The notes under the pieces are model-generated. The model was given only the letters and a program-made list of their open reading frames with translations, had not been told where the DNA came from and did not search any database. Made by a program: the position numbers and the translations under genes. DNA of 64,000 nt, taken from the NCBI GenBank assembly GCA_029964075.1, contig CM057144.1:16701281-16765280 (forward strand), given 5' to 3'. Shown piece after piece: positions 36,699 through 48,898 of this stretch. Source of the stretch: Patiria pectinifera. Lineage: Eukaryota; Echinodermata; Asteroidea; Valvatida; Asterinidae. Each line of letters begins with the position of its first letter. Position 1 is the stretch's first letter.

Positions 36699-37916
36699 TC
36701 AAAAACTTCTCATCTGTTCACCCTGAATAATGACAATAGAACTTGCCACTTTACTAACACAAATTATAAACACTGATTAGAGTATTAAATAGCCTGTAAC
36801 TCTCTGGATTTTTGCATCAAACTTTCCGGATCCGCCAAAATCTAACACTGTGGTGAGTATGGCCAAAATGGCAAGTTCTTTGTGTTTGAACGTAACAAGG
36901 ACATTGAGTCCCATGTTAAGTAAAAGTGCCAGGCCCGACATTCAGAATGAAGCAAAAACAAAAGTGTTGGATTTGTGGTGGAATTGAGAGTGTTAACTGT
37001 TAAAATATTCAAAGTAAAGTGAGGGTTTTGTTGTAAAACTTTGTTTTCTCTGTTCGGTGCAATTATGTCGTGCCTAGGTTTTTTAAAAATAAGTGTGATT
37101 AATTTTGGTCAAGAGAATATTGTTTTGTACCAAAAAGTTACGGTAAAATTTGATTTAAAAACTATTTTTTCAAAATCTTTTTCCACTTCTATTTCTGGTG
37201 CACCCGTCCAACACTAAACAATACATTTGAAGGTTAATAATGAAGCATAGATTATTCATGCAGCATTTATAAGTTATTTTATACATTGATAATACTTTCC
37301 TTATTTCTTGCCCCCTTTACTAGTGTTGATGAAAGTACATTGTAAGATCAATCCGTTAACTTGTTTAAATCGAAATCTCTACTAAAATTTGTTTTTAAGG
37401 GGCTGTTGTTATATTTGAAAACCTATAAGAAAATTTTATTATGAATGCAACTGAAAAGAGTGGAAAGTGCCATTTTGTATCGAGGGTGATTATTTACTCG
37501 ACTTTCACTGACATTTTTAAAACAATTTTAATGAAAATTGCGAAATGTATTCTCAATATGTTTTTCAACTTGCATTTGAGTTCATGAAATGGATAAAAAG
37601 GCAATTGATTATTAATGAACAAAATATCAGATATTAATTAAATCTAGCTAATGATGGACAGTGTTTATGCTTCAGAAAGAAAATTTCTATGAACTGTAGT
37701 AAAGCGTTGATATTCTTCTAAAGTTAAACTTGAAGAAACTCAAGGAATTGTGTGTCTTTTGAAACACTAACCTACATGTAAGGTGTTGTAAATACATAGT
37801 ATCTCAGTACTAAATGTATAGGAGAGTACTTGTAAAACAACGTCTGTTGTATGGGGACAAAAACGTGCCAGAATGATAGATATCTTAAAAAGTATGTGTT
37901 GACATCCAACAATAAA
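36699..37916 (+). other. probable 3' UTR of the GPCR gene
   Basis: AT-rich non-coding DNA following the GPCR stop, up to an AATAAA at 37911-37916. No coding signal on either strand. The end point is inferred from the hexamer alone. Confidence 0.35.
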
Positions 37917-38448
37917 CAAAAAATCATTTTTTTCCGTCCAGTTGAAGGAAAATCTGTAATATATGGTGTGTGTCTTTTTTGCTCTTCTAAAAGCACCGAC
38001 TCATTTACATTTCAATAACAAATTTGTTGCGCATTTTCATCAGCTTAGTTTAATTGTAATTGGAAAATTATGCAACCACATTTGAAAAAAACACTTTTGC
38101 CACACTGTTATGAGAGTTATTCTCACTATTTTTAAACCTTGGACATGTCTACATTTTCAGGAAAATAACAATTTGGTCTGATACCTCCTAAATTAACCTC
38201 ATTAAAATGAATGAAGAGGATGTACAGTAATTTGACAGGAAACACAACTGTCTCTCTGCACGATGCCACAACTTTTCTTCTTTGGACCTGTTAATCTTCT
38301 CGTCCGGAGCGCGAGACTGCTGCCTGAATATTGTACAAGTGACATTTGGAACCCATCTTCAGAAATAACTGCAATTTAAATTTAGATGCTTATTTTTACC
38401 CAAAGCCTCGTGTTTTTATCTACTGAATCTGATACCGAGATAAATAGA

Positions 38449-38537
38449 TGCCCATGTCCCGTATGCCCCTCCAATGCCCCGCCCATGCCCTTCCCATGCC
38501 CCTCCAATGCTCCTCCCATGCCCCCCTCATGCTCCTA
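38449..38537. repeat. ATGCCCCTCC minisatellite
   Basis: Nine or so degenerate copies of a C-rich word of 9-11 bases, ATGCCCCTCC(A/C), in tandem. Strong C/G strand asymmetry. Confidence 0.8.
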
Positions 38538-39007
38538 CCAAGAAACGCTTCCATAATATTGCTTGTTGATGCACGGTTGGAAGTCTTTCAATTTGAATGC
38601 AATCCATACAGAAAGTCCAATTGTCGCCTTGTATAAAAGCCAAGTTCGTCTAAATTCAAATCACCAGGCAGGTCTGCTAATGAATTTTTAAAAAGACACA
38701 AAGGCTCGTAAACACCCAGCTTGCCATCAAATTAAATTGGAAATTGCCCTGAATCGAATTTTCCCACAGACAGTAGAGTAGTTTGCTTGAAAAACACATC
38801 TGAATGGTTGAAAACAAAATCAAATTACACATGCAGTGCGTGTTTGCCCTGTGAAGTATTCAATTTAAGTGATTAACTCCATCAGCGATGGGTGAGATTT
38901 GACAAATTGCTTGAGACATTAATGGCTGACGTGTCTTGCTGCTTTAGCCAGGGATCAAGAGCACTTCATGATACACTGTTGGTTACAGACATCAGTTTAC
39001 AGACACT

Positions 39008-39430
39008 TGGAAAATCTGGTGGCCAGTTTGAAGATCTGTATGCCAGTTTGGAAATCAAGTTGCAAGTTTTTGTAATCGGGTGGCCAGTCTAGAAAATCTG
39101 GCGGCAAAGGGATATTTTGGTAGCCAGACTAGGAAATCTGAGAAATCTGGTGGCCAGTTTTGAAATCTAGTGGCCGCTCTAGAGAAAATGGTGTCCAGTC
39201 TTGGAAGTCTGGTAGCCAATCTGGGAAATCTGGTGGTCATTCTTGGAAATCCAGTAGCAAGTTTAGGATATTTGGTGGCCACTCTGGGAAAACTGGTGAC
39301 CGGTCTTGGAAATTTAGTAGCCAGTTTGGAAAATATGTGGCCAATTTGAAAATCTGTGGCCAGTCTGGGAATCCGGTACCCAGTGTGGAAAAAAATCTGG
39401 CCCAAGTCAGGCAAATCTGGTGGCCAAAAT
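39008..39430. repeat. 20-21 bp minisatellite (GGCCAGT-TGGAAAATCTGGT)
   Basis: About twenty degenerate tandem copies of a unit like GGCCAGTCTGGGAAATCTGGT. Unit length varies by one or two bases, so reading frames through it (for example on the minus strand) are by-products with repeating P-R-L-A-T peptides. Confidence 0.85.
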
Positions 39431-41709
39431 AAGAATATCCGATTGCCTGAATATTGGGTTTGCTAACAGTCATGTTACTGCGTATCACATCCAGCAGCCT
39501 AACAGTATTACCCCATCCGTCTTTTCCCAGCCAATTTGTTTCAAACTATCCATCAATATTGACAAACACTGTCGGTCACATCTCGACATCTATATTTTTT
39601 CGGCCAACCGTCTTTACGTGCTTCCCCGGCCCCTCAACTGTACAAATTGACACAGGCAAACTGTTTCCACCGGCCTGATCAAACAGAGAAACACAAACCC
39701 TCCGATGGTGTTTACAAGGATCCCTCGGACTGAACTCTTTGTGCTGGACCCAGTTTTGCCTTTCCCTGTAGCAAATGAGCCACAACATCCACTGTCGGCA
39801 ACCACATCTTATGTACACAAAGCCTGTCAGTCTGTTTTTTTTAAACGAAGGATATGGCTAAGAAATAAAAAAATCAGCCTCTTGATATTCACAGTGGCTC
39901 AAGTTTACGGACTGTGAAACCTTTTTTGTAATTAAAGACCGGAAAATGAAGGGCTTGTTTATTCAGTGAAAAAAATCAATATTTCCAAATAGAATCAAGT
40001 TATAGAATCATATCCACTATACAACGAGGTCGGGGGGGTGGGGGGGTACAATCTTAATGAACACCTGTACTTCTTACAGCTGTCTTACTGTCGAGTAACT
40101 TGTCAGGCCTTTCCTTTAATTTTCCTTCCGATAACTTCTTTAGATCTGCCCGTTTTGCCAGAAAGTGCAGCTGCACTGTGGTATTTTGCATAGAACGTGC
40201 AGGATTCGCGGACACATTTTGTTCCTTCAGTTATTAACCATATTGCCACGTCAAAAACAGCTACCCACACAAAACACGGCAGATGCGTATTCAGCTCCAT
40301 GTGCCTCGTATCGATTCGTGTCTGCACATATTTCTTTTAACGCTAACCTCTCTACCCCCCCCCCCGCAAAAAAATACTGTAAACTTTTGCCACCAGTACA
40401 AAGATTGTCGTCATTGTGAAAATTGTTCATGAAATCATAAGTGCGTATTAAATTTAACATGTTTTTAACAAAACTTATTACAAAATCAGAGTTTTTATTC
40501 TTTTCAAGCAATTATTACAAATGCTATTTGAAATATATTGTTTTATTAAAAGTATCAAAGAATTGTTGATCCTACTTGTATCTAGATAGGGGTTCAAGTA
40601 TTAACTGCGTAAAACAGGACAACAATCCCAAGTTTGCTTTTTGCACATTCACAATTTTCAGTCATTGACTTTCTGTTGCCATGGATAAGAACAAAACTAT
40701 GATGAAATGGGTATGCGAGAGCACGTGTCATCTATCGATTACGGAGCCTTGCAATCCCACAAGCCACATTGGTAGAGCGTTTTATTTACTCTAACTAGCT
40801 CTCGGAGTCAGGTTGAAATATAGACCATCTACATGTAAACAGTCACCACCTGCTAAACGATACGGCAAACAACGAAAATCCATTTTATTATAATTTCAGT
40901 TCTTTAGTTATTTAGTCAGGTGAGTAACTGGACAGCACGAAAGAATGCATAATTTTTATATTTTTTTCTGGTGTCATAATTTTGTATGTAGAAAACTTGT
41001 TTACAAGATTACAAGCTGTTGTCTTCTTTCAAGTGTATTTTTTTTCCAGTACGGGAATTTTCCAGTATTTTTTCCAATATGCAAAATCGTGACTAGCTCA
41101 TCCCAGTTTTAAAAGTTAGGAAAAGAATTTTCCTTTTTTTTAAAAAAAATGAAACAATTGCACAAAACTTCCCCTGTGGCTACGGTATGACTGGCTGTGA
41201 CTGTTTATGTAACTTGATACAGCTATGCTTTGACTGTAGGTGATTGATAAGCCAGCTGTGCCTGCCACTTGCCTGCTTTTGTCTGTTGACTGAATTTGAC
41301 TAGTCACAGTGCTTGCTTGAAATACGATCTGACTGTTGGTGACTAGCCTGTGTAAAGGCATGGCAGGGGAAGAGGGTTAGGTTTTTGACTGTCTGTGACT
41401 GTTCAGACAGCAGGAGGGTTAAATGACTGGGATATTTCCAGTTTCCCCTCATTTCTTACAAATATGCTCCCCTTTCTTAAGTGTGCTCTGCTTTTCTTCT
41501 GCCCCATTTACCCTTTTGTCCTGCTTGACAGATTACCATAATCAGTTTAGGGATTTGCTGCAGTGTGTAGGTCACCGTAATTGATTTGGGCGACCCATTT
41601 CCGTAAAATATAAATCGTTCCACAAATTTAATAATCCAAGTGAAGCTGTGACTGTGAAATAATATGTAAGTGCAAAATTCGTCCTTCAGAGATCCACTCT
41701 CCACGCTAC

Positions 41710-41840
41710 TGTTGAGTTTCACTCCAAAAGTCGAGTTTGGTTTTACATTGCTATTTTTTTCTAGCAATACAAAGTTTATTCACTTTTGAATGAGACATGG
41801 AATACAAAAAATGGCTCAGGTTGATTTACGGAATAATTAC
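41710..41840 (-). repeat. dispersed ~130-bp repeat, copy 4
   Basis: Aligns in the same orientation with 9861-9990: a GAGTTTC-CTCCAAAA block, then TTCACTTTTGAATGAGACA, then GGAATAATTAC. It extends the family outside gene introns. Confidence 0.6.
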
Positions 41841-44052
41841 AAAAAATTCCTAATTAATTACGACCCATCAATCATTAGGTTTTCACATGGTAGACTGGTT
41901 CTTGCCTCCCATTTAGACTGATAATGTAGGGATCAGGAACCAGTCTACTCGCATGGCATAAAAGCTTCTTTTCTTAGAGGCGCAATGGAAAACATATTTT
42001 ACCATAAGTAATGCTTGCAGAGATTTCCTTTAAAAATAAATGAGTTCCAATCAGTTGAAGAGCACAGACAACGTATCTTTAAACAACTCCATTTCCCGAA
42101 TGTCATGGCACCGATGAATTAAAACCATGTCACGTTGTCATCTGAATGTCGAAGAAAAAAAAGTGCAATTTCCTGCAGGCATTTAGTATAACCCACCAAG
42201 CATCTGCTCCGATTGAAAAAACGAGAATAGAATCTCAATGCAATGACAGTCCAAATCCATCAATGTTACCAGCTGTTTAACCGGTTCACCATCAATAGAC
42301 GGTGTCCGTAAACCAATAGACTCTGCCTCCCAGCCAGACCAGGTGTGTTTGTAGGAATATCAATGTCAAATCAAGCCCCCTAGCCTCAATCTTATCCCCC
42401 CTCCCCCCACTCCCGAAATCTAAAAGAAAAAAAAAATTCAGTGACATTTTTGTCTCGGGTTTGCATTGTAAGATTAGCGTATCCTGTGTCAACACCGTCC
42501 ACCTTTCCTGTTGTCGAGACAGACCAATCAAGAGGGTCTTCATTCTCTTTTGTTGCCGTGGGAACTTGCCACCTGCCGTTTCCTCGTGGCTACCACTTGG
42601 CTAAGTGGTTGTCAGGTGTTTTGTGTTTTTTCTCTTTTTGTTTAAGCAACACAAAACACTCCAAGGCTTGATGTCCAGAAGGGTTAATGTTGTCTGTCTG
42701 TTACGAAATGACAACCGTCTGGGCCTACTTGTTACGTCATCCCTCACTGAGCAAACGTCTTCTGTTCAGTGGTGTTTTTTTTAATCATATTTTCTTAGAT
42801 TTTACGCCAGTTATCACTCAACTGAAGGTGATTTCACTGCCTTTGTTCTACAAAAGCGGCCTCAGTTTGAGTGATTTGTAACGACACGCTGCCATTGAAA
42901 GCGAACGTTTGATAGTAGATTAAAGAAATTATTTTACAATATCGCATATTGTTGAATCAGTTGCTGAGGAAAACTCGCCTCTTGTAACCTTAGCTCATGA
43001 TACTTTTGTCGTCATTTTTTTTTTTGGCGAAAATTAGCAGAAAGTACGTTTTCCTTTCCCTTTAAAAGCAAGTTCGTCCAACCCTCCCCTTAATTAAACT
43101 GATATGATTGACAAGCCAAGTTGAATTGTGAGATTAAAAAAACAAATTCAGTCAAGAAACAGAGCTTTGAAATGGTATTACTCAATGTTTCTTTGTACTT
43201 GTTTGATTTTGATACAATGATTTCATACAGCTTGCATCGTGTAGCGTCTTTGACCCCCGAGTGCTGAAACTGGGTGAAGTCAACGTGACTGCAATGCACG
43301 TGGCTTGCTTGATTCAGACTCCTGCCTCTGATCCTGTTAACATATTCATATATTCAGCATCCTATCTTCCATTTTAATTTTTCATTATCTAAAGCACACA
43401 TATGTATATTTGTTTAACTCGTAAAAGGCCTTACTGAAAACAAATTTGGTTTGGCATTCTCCAGTGTACAATTTTCGGTAAACGGGGGAAATTTTGCTTA
43501 ACCATTGCTGAGCTTAAAATGTTGAATTGGGATATTTTGGTGGTGAAGTTCAGCGTCATGCATTAAAATAAGTTGTAGACGATACCTATAATCCCTTGGC
43601 ACGTTAAAGTTTTTCTTTGAACCATAGGCCTAACATAGTTTAGCCCTTTAAAAATATACTTGCCTAGTCGAGCATGACCAAAAGTCCCACTTTAGGGGAG
43701 TCAGTCAGTCAGTCGGTGACTGACAGTCAGTCAGAGGCCGGGGCGCTGACCCTCCAGGTCCGTGCAAAAAATGGTAACATGGTTTAGTTTTCGCTACTTG
43801 CAAACAAACAAAACACAGTTTAACAACTTTTCGCAAAATCGGTAACCACCCCATTTATAGATGAGGATTAATTGAAATTCCCACGACGATTGTATTTATT
43901 GACTTTGATTAGTTGTTCCTGGTCGTTCACCTAGGAAAATGTGGCAAGCAACATCTTAGGAGTTGAGATACAAATAACCACTTCGTGAATAAATTTGCAG
44001 TCATTATCTGTGAAGTCATACTTTTAATGCACATCATGTGCGTTTTTAGAAT

Positions 44053-44192
44053 CAGGCATTCAACTTTTCCTTGGATCCGCTGATTTCCTCGTTTTTAGCT
44101 TCTCATGAATGCCACTACCAATTGAAAAACACTGTACAAAGTCTTGTGTGGTTTGGAGTTTCCCCTTTTTTAAATTCCCAGTTGCATGCCTG
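44053..44192 (+). mobile_element. MITE with CAGGCATGCAACT ends, copy 3
   Basis: A 140-bp element with a left end CAGGCATTCAACT (one change) and a right end AGTTGCATGCCTG, flanked by a perfect 6-bp duplication, TAGAAT (44047-44052 and 44193-44198). Same orientation as copy 1; intergenic. Confidence 0.88.
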
Positions 44193-45204
44193 TAGAATGT
44201 ACATGTAAATCTTCAAAGTGATTTGAATAACTCTTGTCCTGTATAACATTAATACATTTACCTGTGTCCTTTTTCTCCTTAATTTCCTTTGCATATATTT
44301 TTCAGCGATTGTCCTCCAAAACGTTAATTAATAAGGAAACATAAATCCACGTGATGACCGATGCACGTGGCTTGTGTTCTTGTGAAATCTCTCTACTTGC
44401 TGATCTGATGGAGATATATTCATGGCCTAATTATTCAGTCTCCGGTCTGCCGTCTGTATCTGCATTTTTGTGTTTATATTCCTTTCATCGCAATGAAGAT
44501 TTTAATTCGCCTGTGGCTTATTTTTTTAAACATAACTACAAATATTTATATCTAATTCTTGATTTTATCACGTACATCTACATGCATTCTTGGAATATGT
44601 GTCTGTTTTGATGAGTTATTAAAATGTTTTTGTACATTTCAGTCCCCAGATGGAGCATGTAAGGTCGCTACCATAATGCCCTCTGGCTCAAAAGATTATG
44701 GTTAAGATTCCCATCCAAGCTCTTCATATATTACAATTCAGTCTCGGGTAATTGTCTCGGTTGGATAAGAACTCTCTGATATCTTGTTTTGCTTATTATT
44801 TATTTTTATGGTGTAAACTGTCAAGTACATATTTTTTTTTACTGCATTGGAGTTTCCTAATAATTGTGCATAAATTTGGCAATAATTGAGAGACTTGGAA
44901 AAGGAATGCACCGCAATGCTGACAAATACATCAGTCGTTTAAACAACCGGTTTTTTTTTTTGTTTTTTTTTTCCATTTCTTCAGGTGAATCTGCTACTCT
45001 CTGCTTCTTCCTGATGTGTCTTCCGTTCTGCGCAAATATGTCAACGAAAAAAAAACCCATTTCTGCTAAGTTTTGCCTCATTGGTGCCCCATAGTTTCCC
45101 CACTCCAAGTGATCCAGCTAACTGAAATACTAAATCCACTGTTGTGATTGGGACAATGCATTACCCACTGCACGGAGCAGTACGGACACCGGTTTGTATG
45201 ACTA

Positions 45205-45400
45205 CCAGGGACCAATTTCATGAAGTTGCTGAGCACAACAAAGAAATTTGCTCAGCGCGGAAAATATTTGATTAGCAAAAACTGATTACCAACCAAGTAT
45301 CATGTCATTTATATTGCTGTTAACTGGTACTCTGCCAATTTCTGCTTAGCCTGAAAAATATACTATTTTCTGCTTATCACAGCTCCCTTCAGTTAGGGTC
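45205..45400 (+). repeat. putative degraded dispersed element
   Basis: Begins with AATTTCATGAAGTTGCTGAG, then TTTGCTCAGC, GATTAGCAAAAACTGATTACC and later TTCTGCTTAGCC and TTCTGCTTATCAC. The recurring GCTNAGC words in both orientations suggest a palindromic small transposon. A related shorter pair, GGCCAAATTTCATAGTG, is at about 22333-22370. The ends are not defined. Confidence 0.3.
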
Positions 45401-46664
45401 AGAGGTCACAGTGACCCAGTGGCTAGCTGTGCAGTCACATGATATGACAGATTGATAGATTAGAATCAAAGGAAGAAGCTGAATCATGTCTTTATGTTAT
45501 CCTTCATGAGTCTGGACCTTTGGTTTTGCAGTTTAAGTTTGAAGAAAACAGTCTGAGCAATAAAATCGGGAATGAATTTTTTTTTAAATAGTTTTAATTA
45601 GAAAAGCATTGCCATTTTTCATTTCTTGGGTATATTGGCTATATTTTAATCATAAATGGTTTAAAAAGAGATTATTACATTATGTAATTCATAACGTGGG
45701 AGGGATTATAATTGATAGAAAACTAGGAGAAATAAGTGAAATTTGATTTTTCCCTCACATACACGTATTTGGGGTTCAGAGTATGATGCCTATTGTAGGT
45801 CATGTTTGTAGCTTTCCTTCTCCAAATGTTAAATTTTAGGGCGACTAATCTCCCCCCCCCCCCCCAACACACCTCTTTTTAGACCCTCCTTTTAGACCTG
45901 ATCACAAAATGGAAAGATATAAAGCCTTCTAGTTATCAGGCGGTTTTAAAGCTAAGGTTGTGTCCCTAGCTTCGGCCTCAGGAGATTTTAAATGATGCTG
46001 GAGCCAGTGATGAAGTCAGAGCTTTGATACAAAGCCTTGTTTTGGGTAATGGTCCAGGTAAATTCTAGTTTATAGAAGGCCGTCATGACCAGCCACTGTC
46101 CTGGAAGGAATAATCATTGACGCTTGACGAGTGCGGATTATCAAAACAGTCCAGGACGAATGAAAGGCTCGCAGGACTTGAGAAGAAACTAGATTGCATT
46201 GTTGGGTGAAGGTGATGGGACAACGTGTTAAAGGGGCACGCTCCACAATCGTTTCTCTTTAATAACGTAAAAAGGGTAGAGTGAGCACGAAAACAGATTA
46301 ATGTTGTAACACTCTTGGAATCATTTGCTGGCACACGTCTGTAAATTAAGTTATATTTTTGTCAGTTATTTTACATAAAAACCAAATTTTCTTTGACTAC
46401 TTTTTAAAAAATTGCAGTCTTCTGTAGAGAAAAAGCTGGATAAAAAACAAAAATATTTTATTACCAACCGGTAATCAAAGAACAGTTATTTTTGACACTT
46501 GATATTTTTTTTCTGTTTTAAAGGTGTGCATGAGTTAAGAAGTTTTTTTTTTTTAATTCCTGTTTAATTTTTGCGTAATCTGAAAAAGTATTAATCTAGA
46601 GAAGGAATTCCTTTAATGCACCCAACTCCCCCTCTGTTTACTTTGTATTAGTCCGTCAGTTACT

Positions 46665-46678
46665 GTTGCCCGGGCAAC
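46665..46678. promoter_or_regulatory. perfect palindromic RFX X-box-like site
   Basis: GTTGCCCGGGCAAC is a fully palindromic 14-mer with the two RFX half-sites GTTGCC and GGCAAC at the standard 2-base spacing. No gene start was recognised nearby, so a distal enhancer or chance are both possible. Confidence 0.45.
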
Positions 46679-48898
46679 GAGAAGCAATCAAGTTGGCCAA
46701 ACGTGCTCCAGCCGAGAAATATGCCGCATTTATTTGGTTTGGTCGTTCCGATCCGCCGTTATTTTGAGTGCCCTGCTGTAAGGGTAATTACTGTTTGTGC
46801 AATACTTTGTCCCTGGTCGATGACCAACTCTAGCCGACTCTGTCTCCACACAAAAAAATATGGAAGGAAACAAAAAAAGAATGCAAGCCTCATTTGATTC
46901 ACCCAATGATTTGTTTTACCTGCTGTTGCACTTTGATGACATTTCTATTATTTTTTTTCTTGTAAATAGCGTCTGTTTGTAGTTAGTCCTGTATCTTTTC
47001 ATGGAAAAGATTGATAGAATATTCAGAACATTTCCAGTGATATATTTTTTATTAAGATCATTGTGAATGATAACTTGATAAGACACAATAAATATTGACA
47101 CAAAAAAATGGGCAGTCTTGCTGTTCAATTTATGATCCGTTTTTTTATTTTCAAAATTGTGTATTAAATTGTTTTAGGAAATTATTTGTGTTTATATTAT
47201 ATTTGCTGGTCCCAGAGGGCCGGCCTAGTGCTCTTTTACCTATCTCGCTGACTGACTGACTGACTGGTGAAGAGGGCCGGGCAGTGCTATTGTATAGGAT
47301 CACCCTATAATGCCAATGAATGGGCTATACCCGGCCCATTGTGTAGACCAGATGCATGAAAAGACTTCCAGTAGCCACTCTGAGTCAATTGAATAGAATT
47401 GTGTACACTCTGGGCTCAGCTTTACCAGGCCAGCCTCGTTTTGTTCAAGATTTGTTGCATTTCTGTTTTTTGATATATTCAGAAGCTCCATTTTAGCGAC
47501 CCAATAAAGCATGCCATCCACTGTTTCCCTGGCCTTTGTGCCTGGTGGAGTGGTGTGCTAGAGTACCCTAATCACGGGTCATTTAGACCCATTAAGGCAA
47601 TCAGTGAACATGTGCAGCGGTTCCCTGCTGTTCAGTCTTCGTGTTGCTGCACACATGAGCCTCACTGTTGCACTATGTATCCATCATAATTAATAATGAG
47701 TGTTTTCCATTAGGAAAAGGGTCGTTTTAGAACTCAGTCATGTTCAGAATGCATGCGAGGTTGATTTTATAGCGTTCACTGTTTTATTTTGTTTTATTTT
47801 GACTAGAGTGAGGAAAATGCTTTTAAAAGAAAATGTGACTTTTTTTTTAATTTTAAGGCATGAAAGAGTTAAATATACATGTAATGTTTCAAAATGTGTT
47901 CAGGATAAAAGGCCAAATTAATATAATGACAAAATCTGGGTTTTTCAAAAATATTTGTTCATGGTTTACACAATGTCGACCTACATTGTCAAATGGTCAG
48001 GTAATTTGGAAACTAATCAAAAAATTGTTAATGGCAAGCTTTAAACAACCGAACATTTCTTTGTCTTTTTTTTCCCCATCCAAATATAGATAAAAAACAC
48101 TTGTCTTATAGCACTTTGTATTTCACTTGAGTGTTGAATAATGGATGAAAGCATGCTTTTTCTATAGGACGATACAAAATATTGCCAGCTTGGGCAGTTG
48201 GGAAAAAAACTGACATTCTTACTGTACAGTTTGAAACTAAGACATTTATAAATGTCCTTGTTGCTTTTAATTAACAAGTTTCAGTCCAACATATTGAAGG
48301 AGACAACATATAACACCATTATTTTCACATTTCAGTTATGAGACGCTGACGTCTTGGAAATCTCTTGAAAAGTTGTCCTTATTCTTTTAAATTTGTCAAA
48401 ATTTCTTTGATACCAACGGCTCTTACTAATGGGAAACCTTGGCGTCTGATGTCGTGCCCACCTGACAGCACAATTTTCAAATACATGCAGGATTTGTAAA
48501 GAGCAGCGAAAACGCTGATTAGATTATGCAACACAATTATGTTTTAGTCAAATGTGGCAAGAGCAATATTGGGCTTCAGCCATTAAAAAAGGCAGTGTTT
48601 TGACGGACAAAAACACTCTGGGAAAAATCTCAGGGTCAATTTTGGTTTGATCTGAATGGGCCTGAATGTTGAAATACACTTGTCACCTACAAATTCCCTT
48701 TAGGGTGAGTATACACTAATTTGATATAGGATTCCCAACAGCGCAGTGCTTTATAGGCAAAGTTCTTGTTCCATTAACAGAACTCGGACCATTTTGACAT
48801 AAATGTACTTCCGCATGACATCAAATTTCTTATAAAGGTTCTTTTTGACCTTTGATCTTTGACCTGTATGGTCAACATCAATAGGCGTCTAGAAAAAA

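Larger units (their letters stand above)
37917..48898. other. gene-poor interval
   Basis: Eleven kilobases in which I can support no gene: reading frames are short, without family motifs, and lack consistent splice pairs. It holds two minisatellites (38449-38537 and 39008-39430), a dispersed repeat copy (41710-41840), a MITE (44053-44192), a putative degraded repeat (45205-45400), short GTCA/GACT tandem words (43700-43735 and 47248-47266), a C-run at about 45851 and a palindromic RFX-type site (46665-46678). It could contain distal enhancers or non-coding RNAs not visible by eye. Confidence 0.5.

Noticed and set aside
39055-39414. A 119-residue minus-strand frame rich in P-R-L-A-T
   Set aside because: It is a translation of the 20-21 bp minisatellite.
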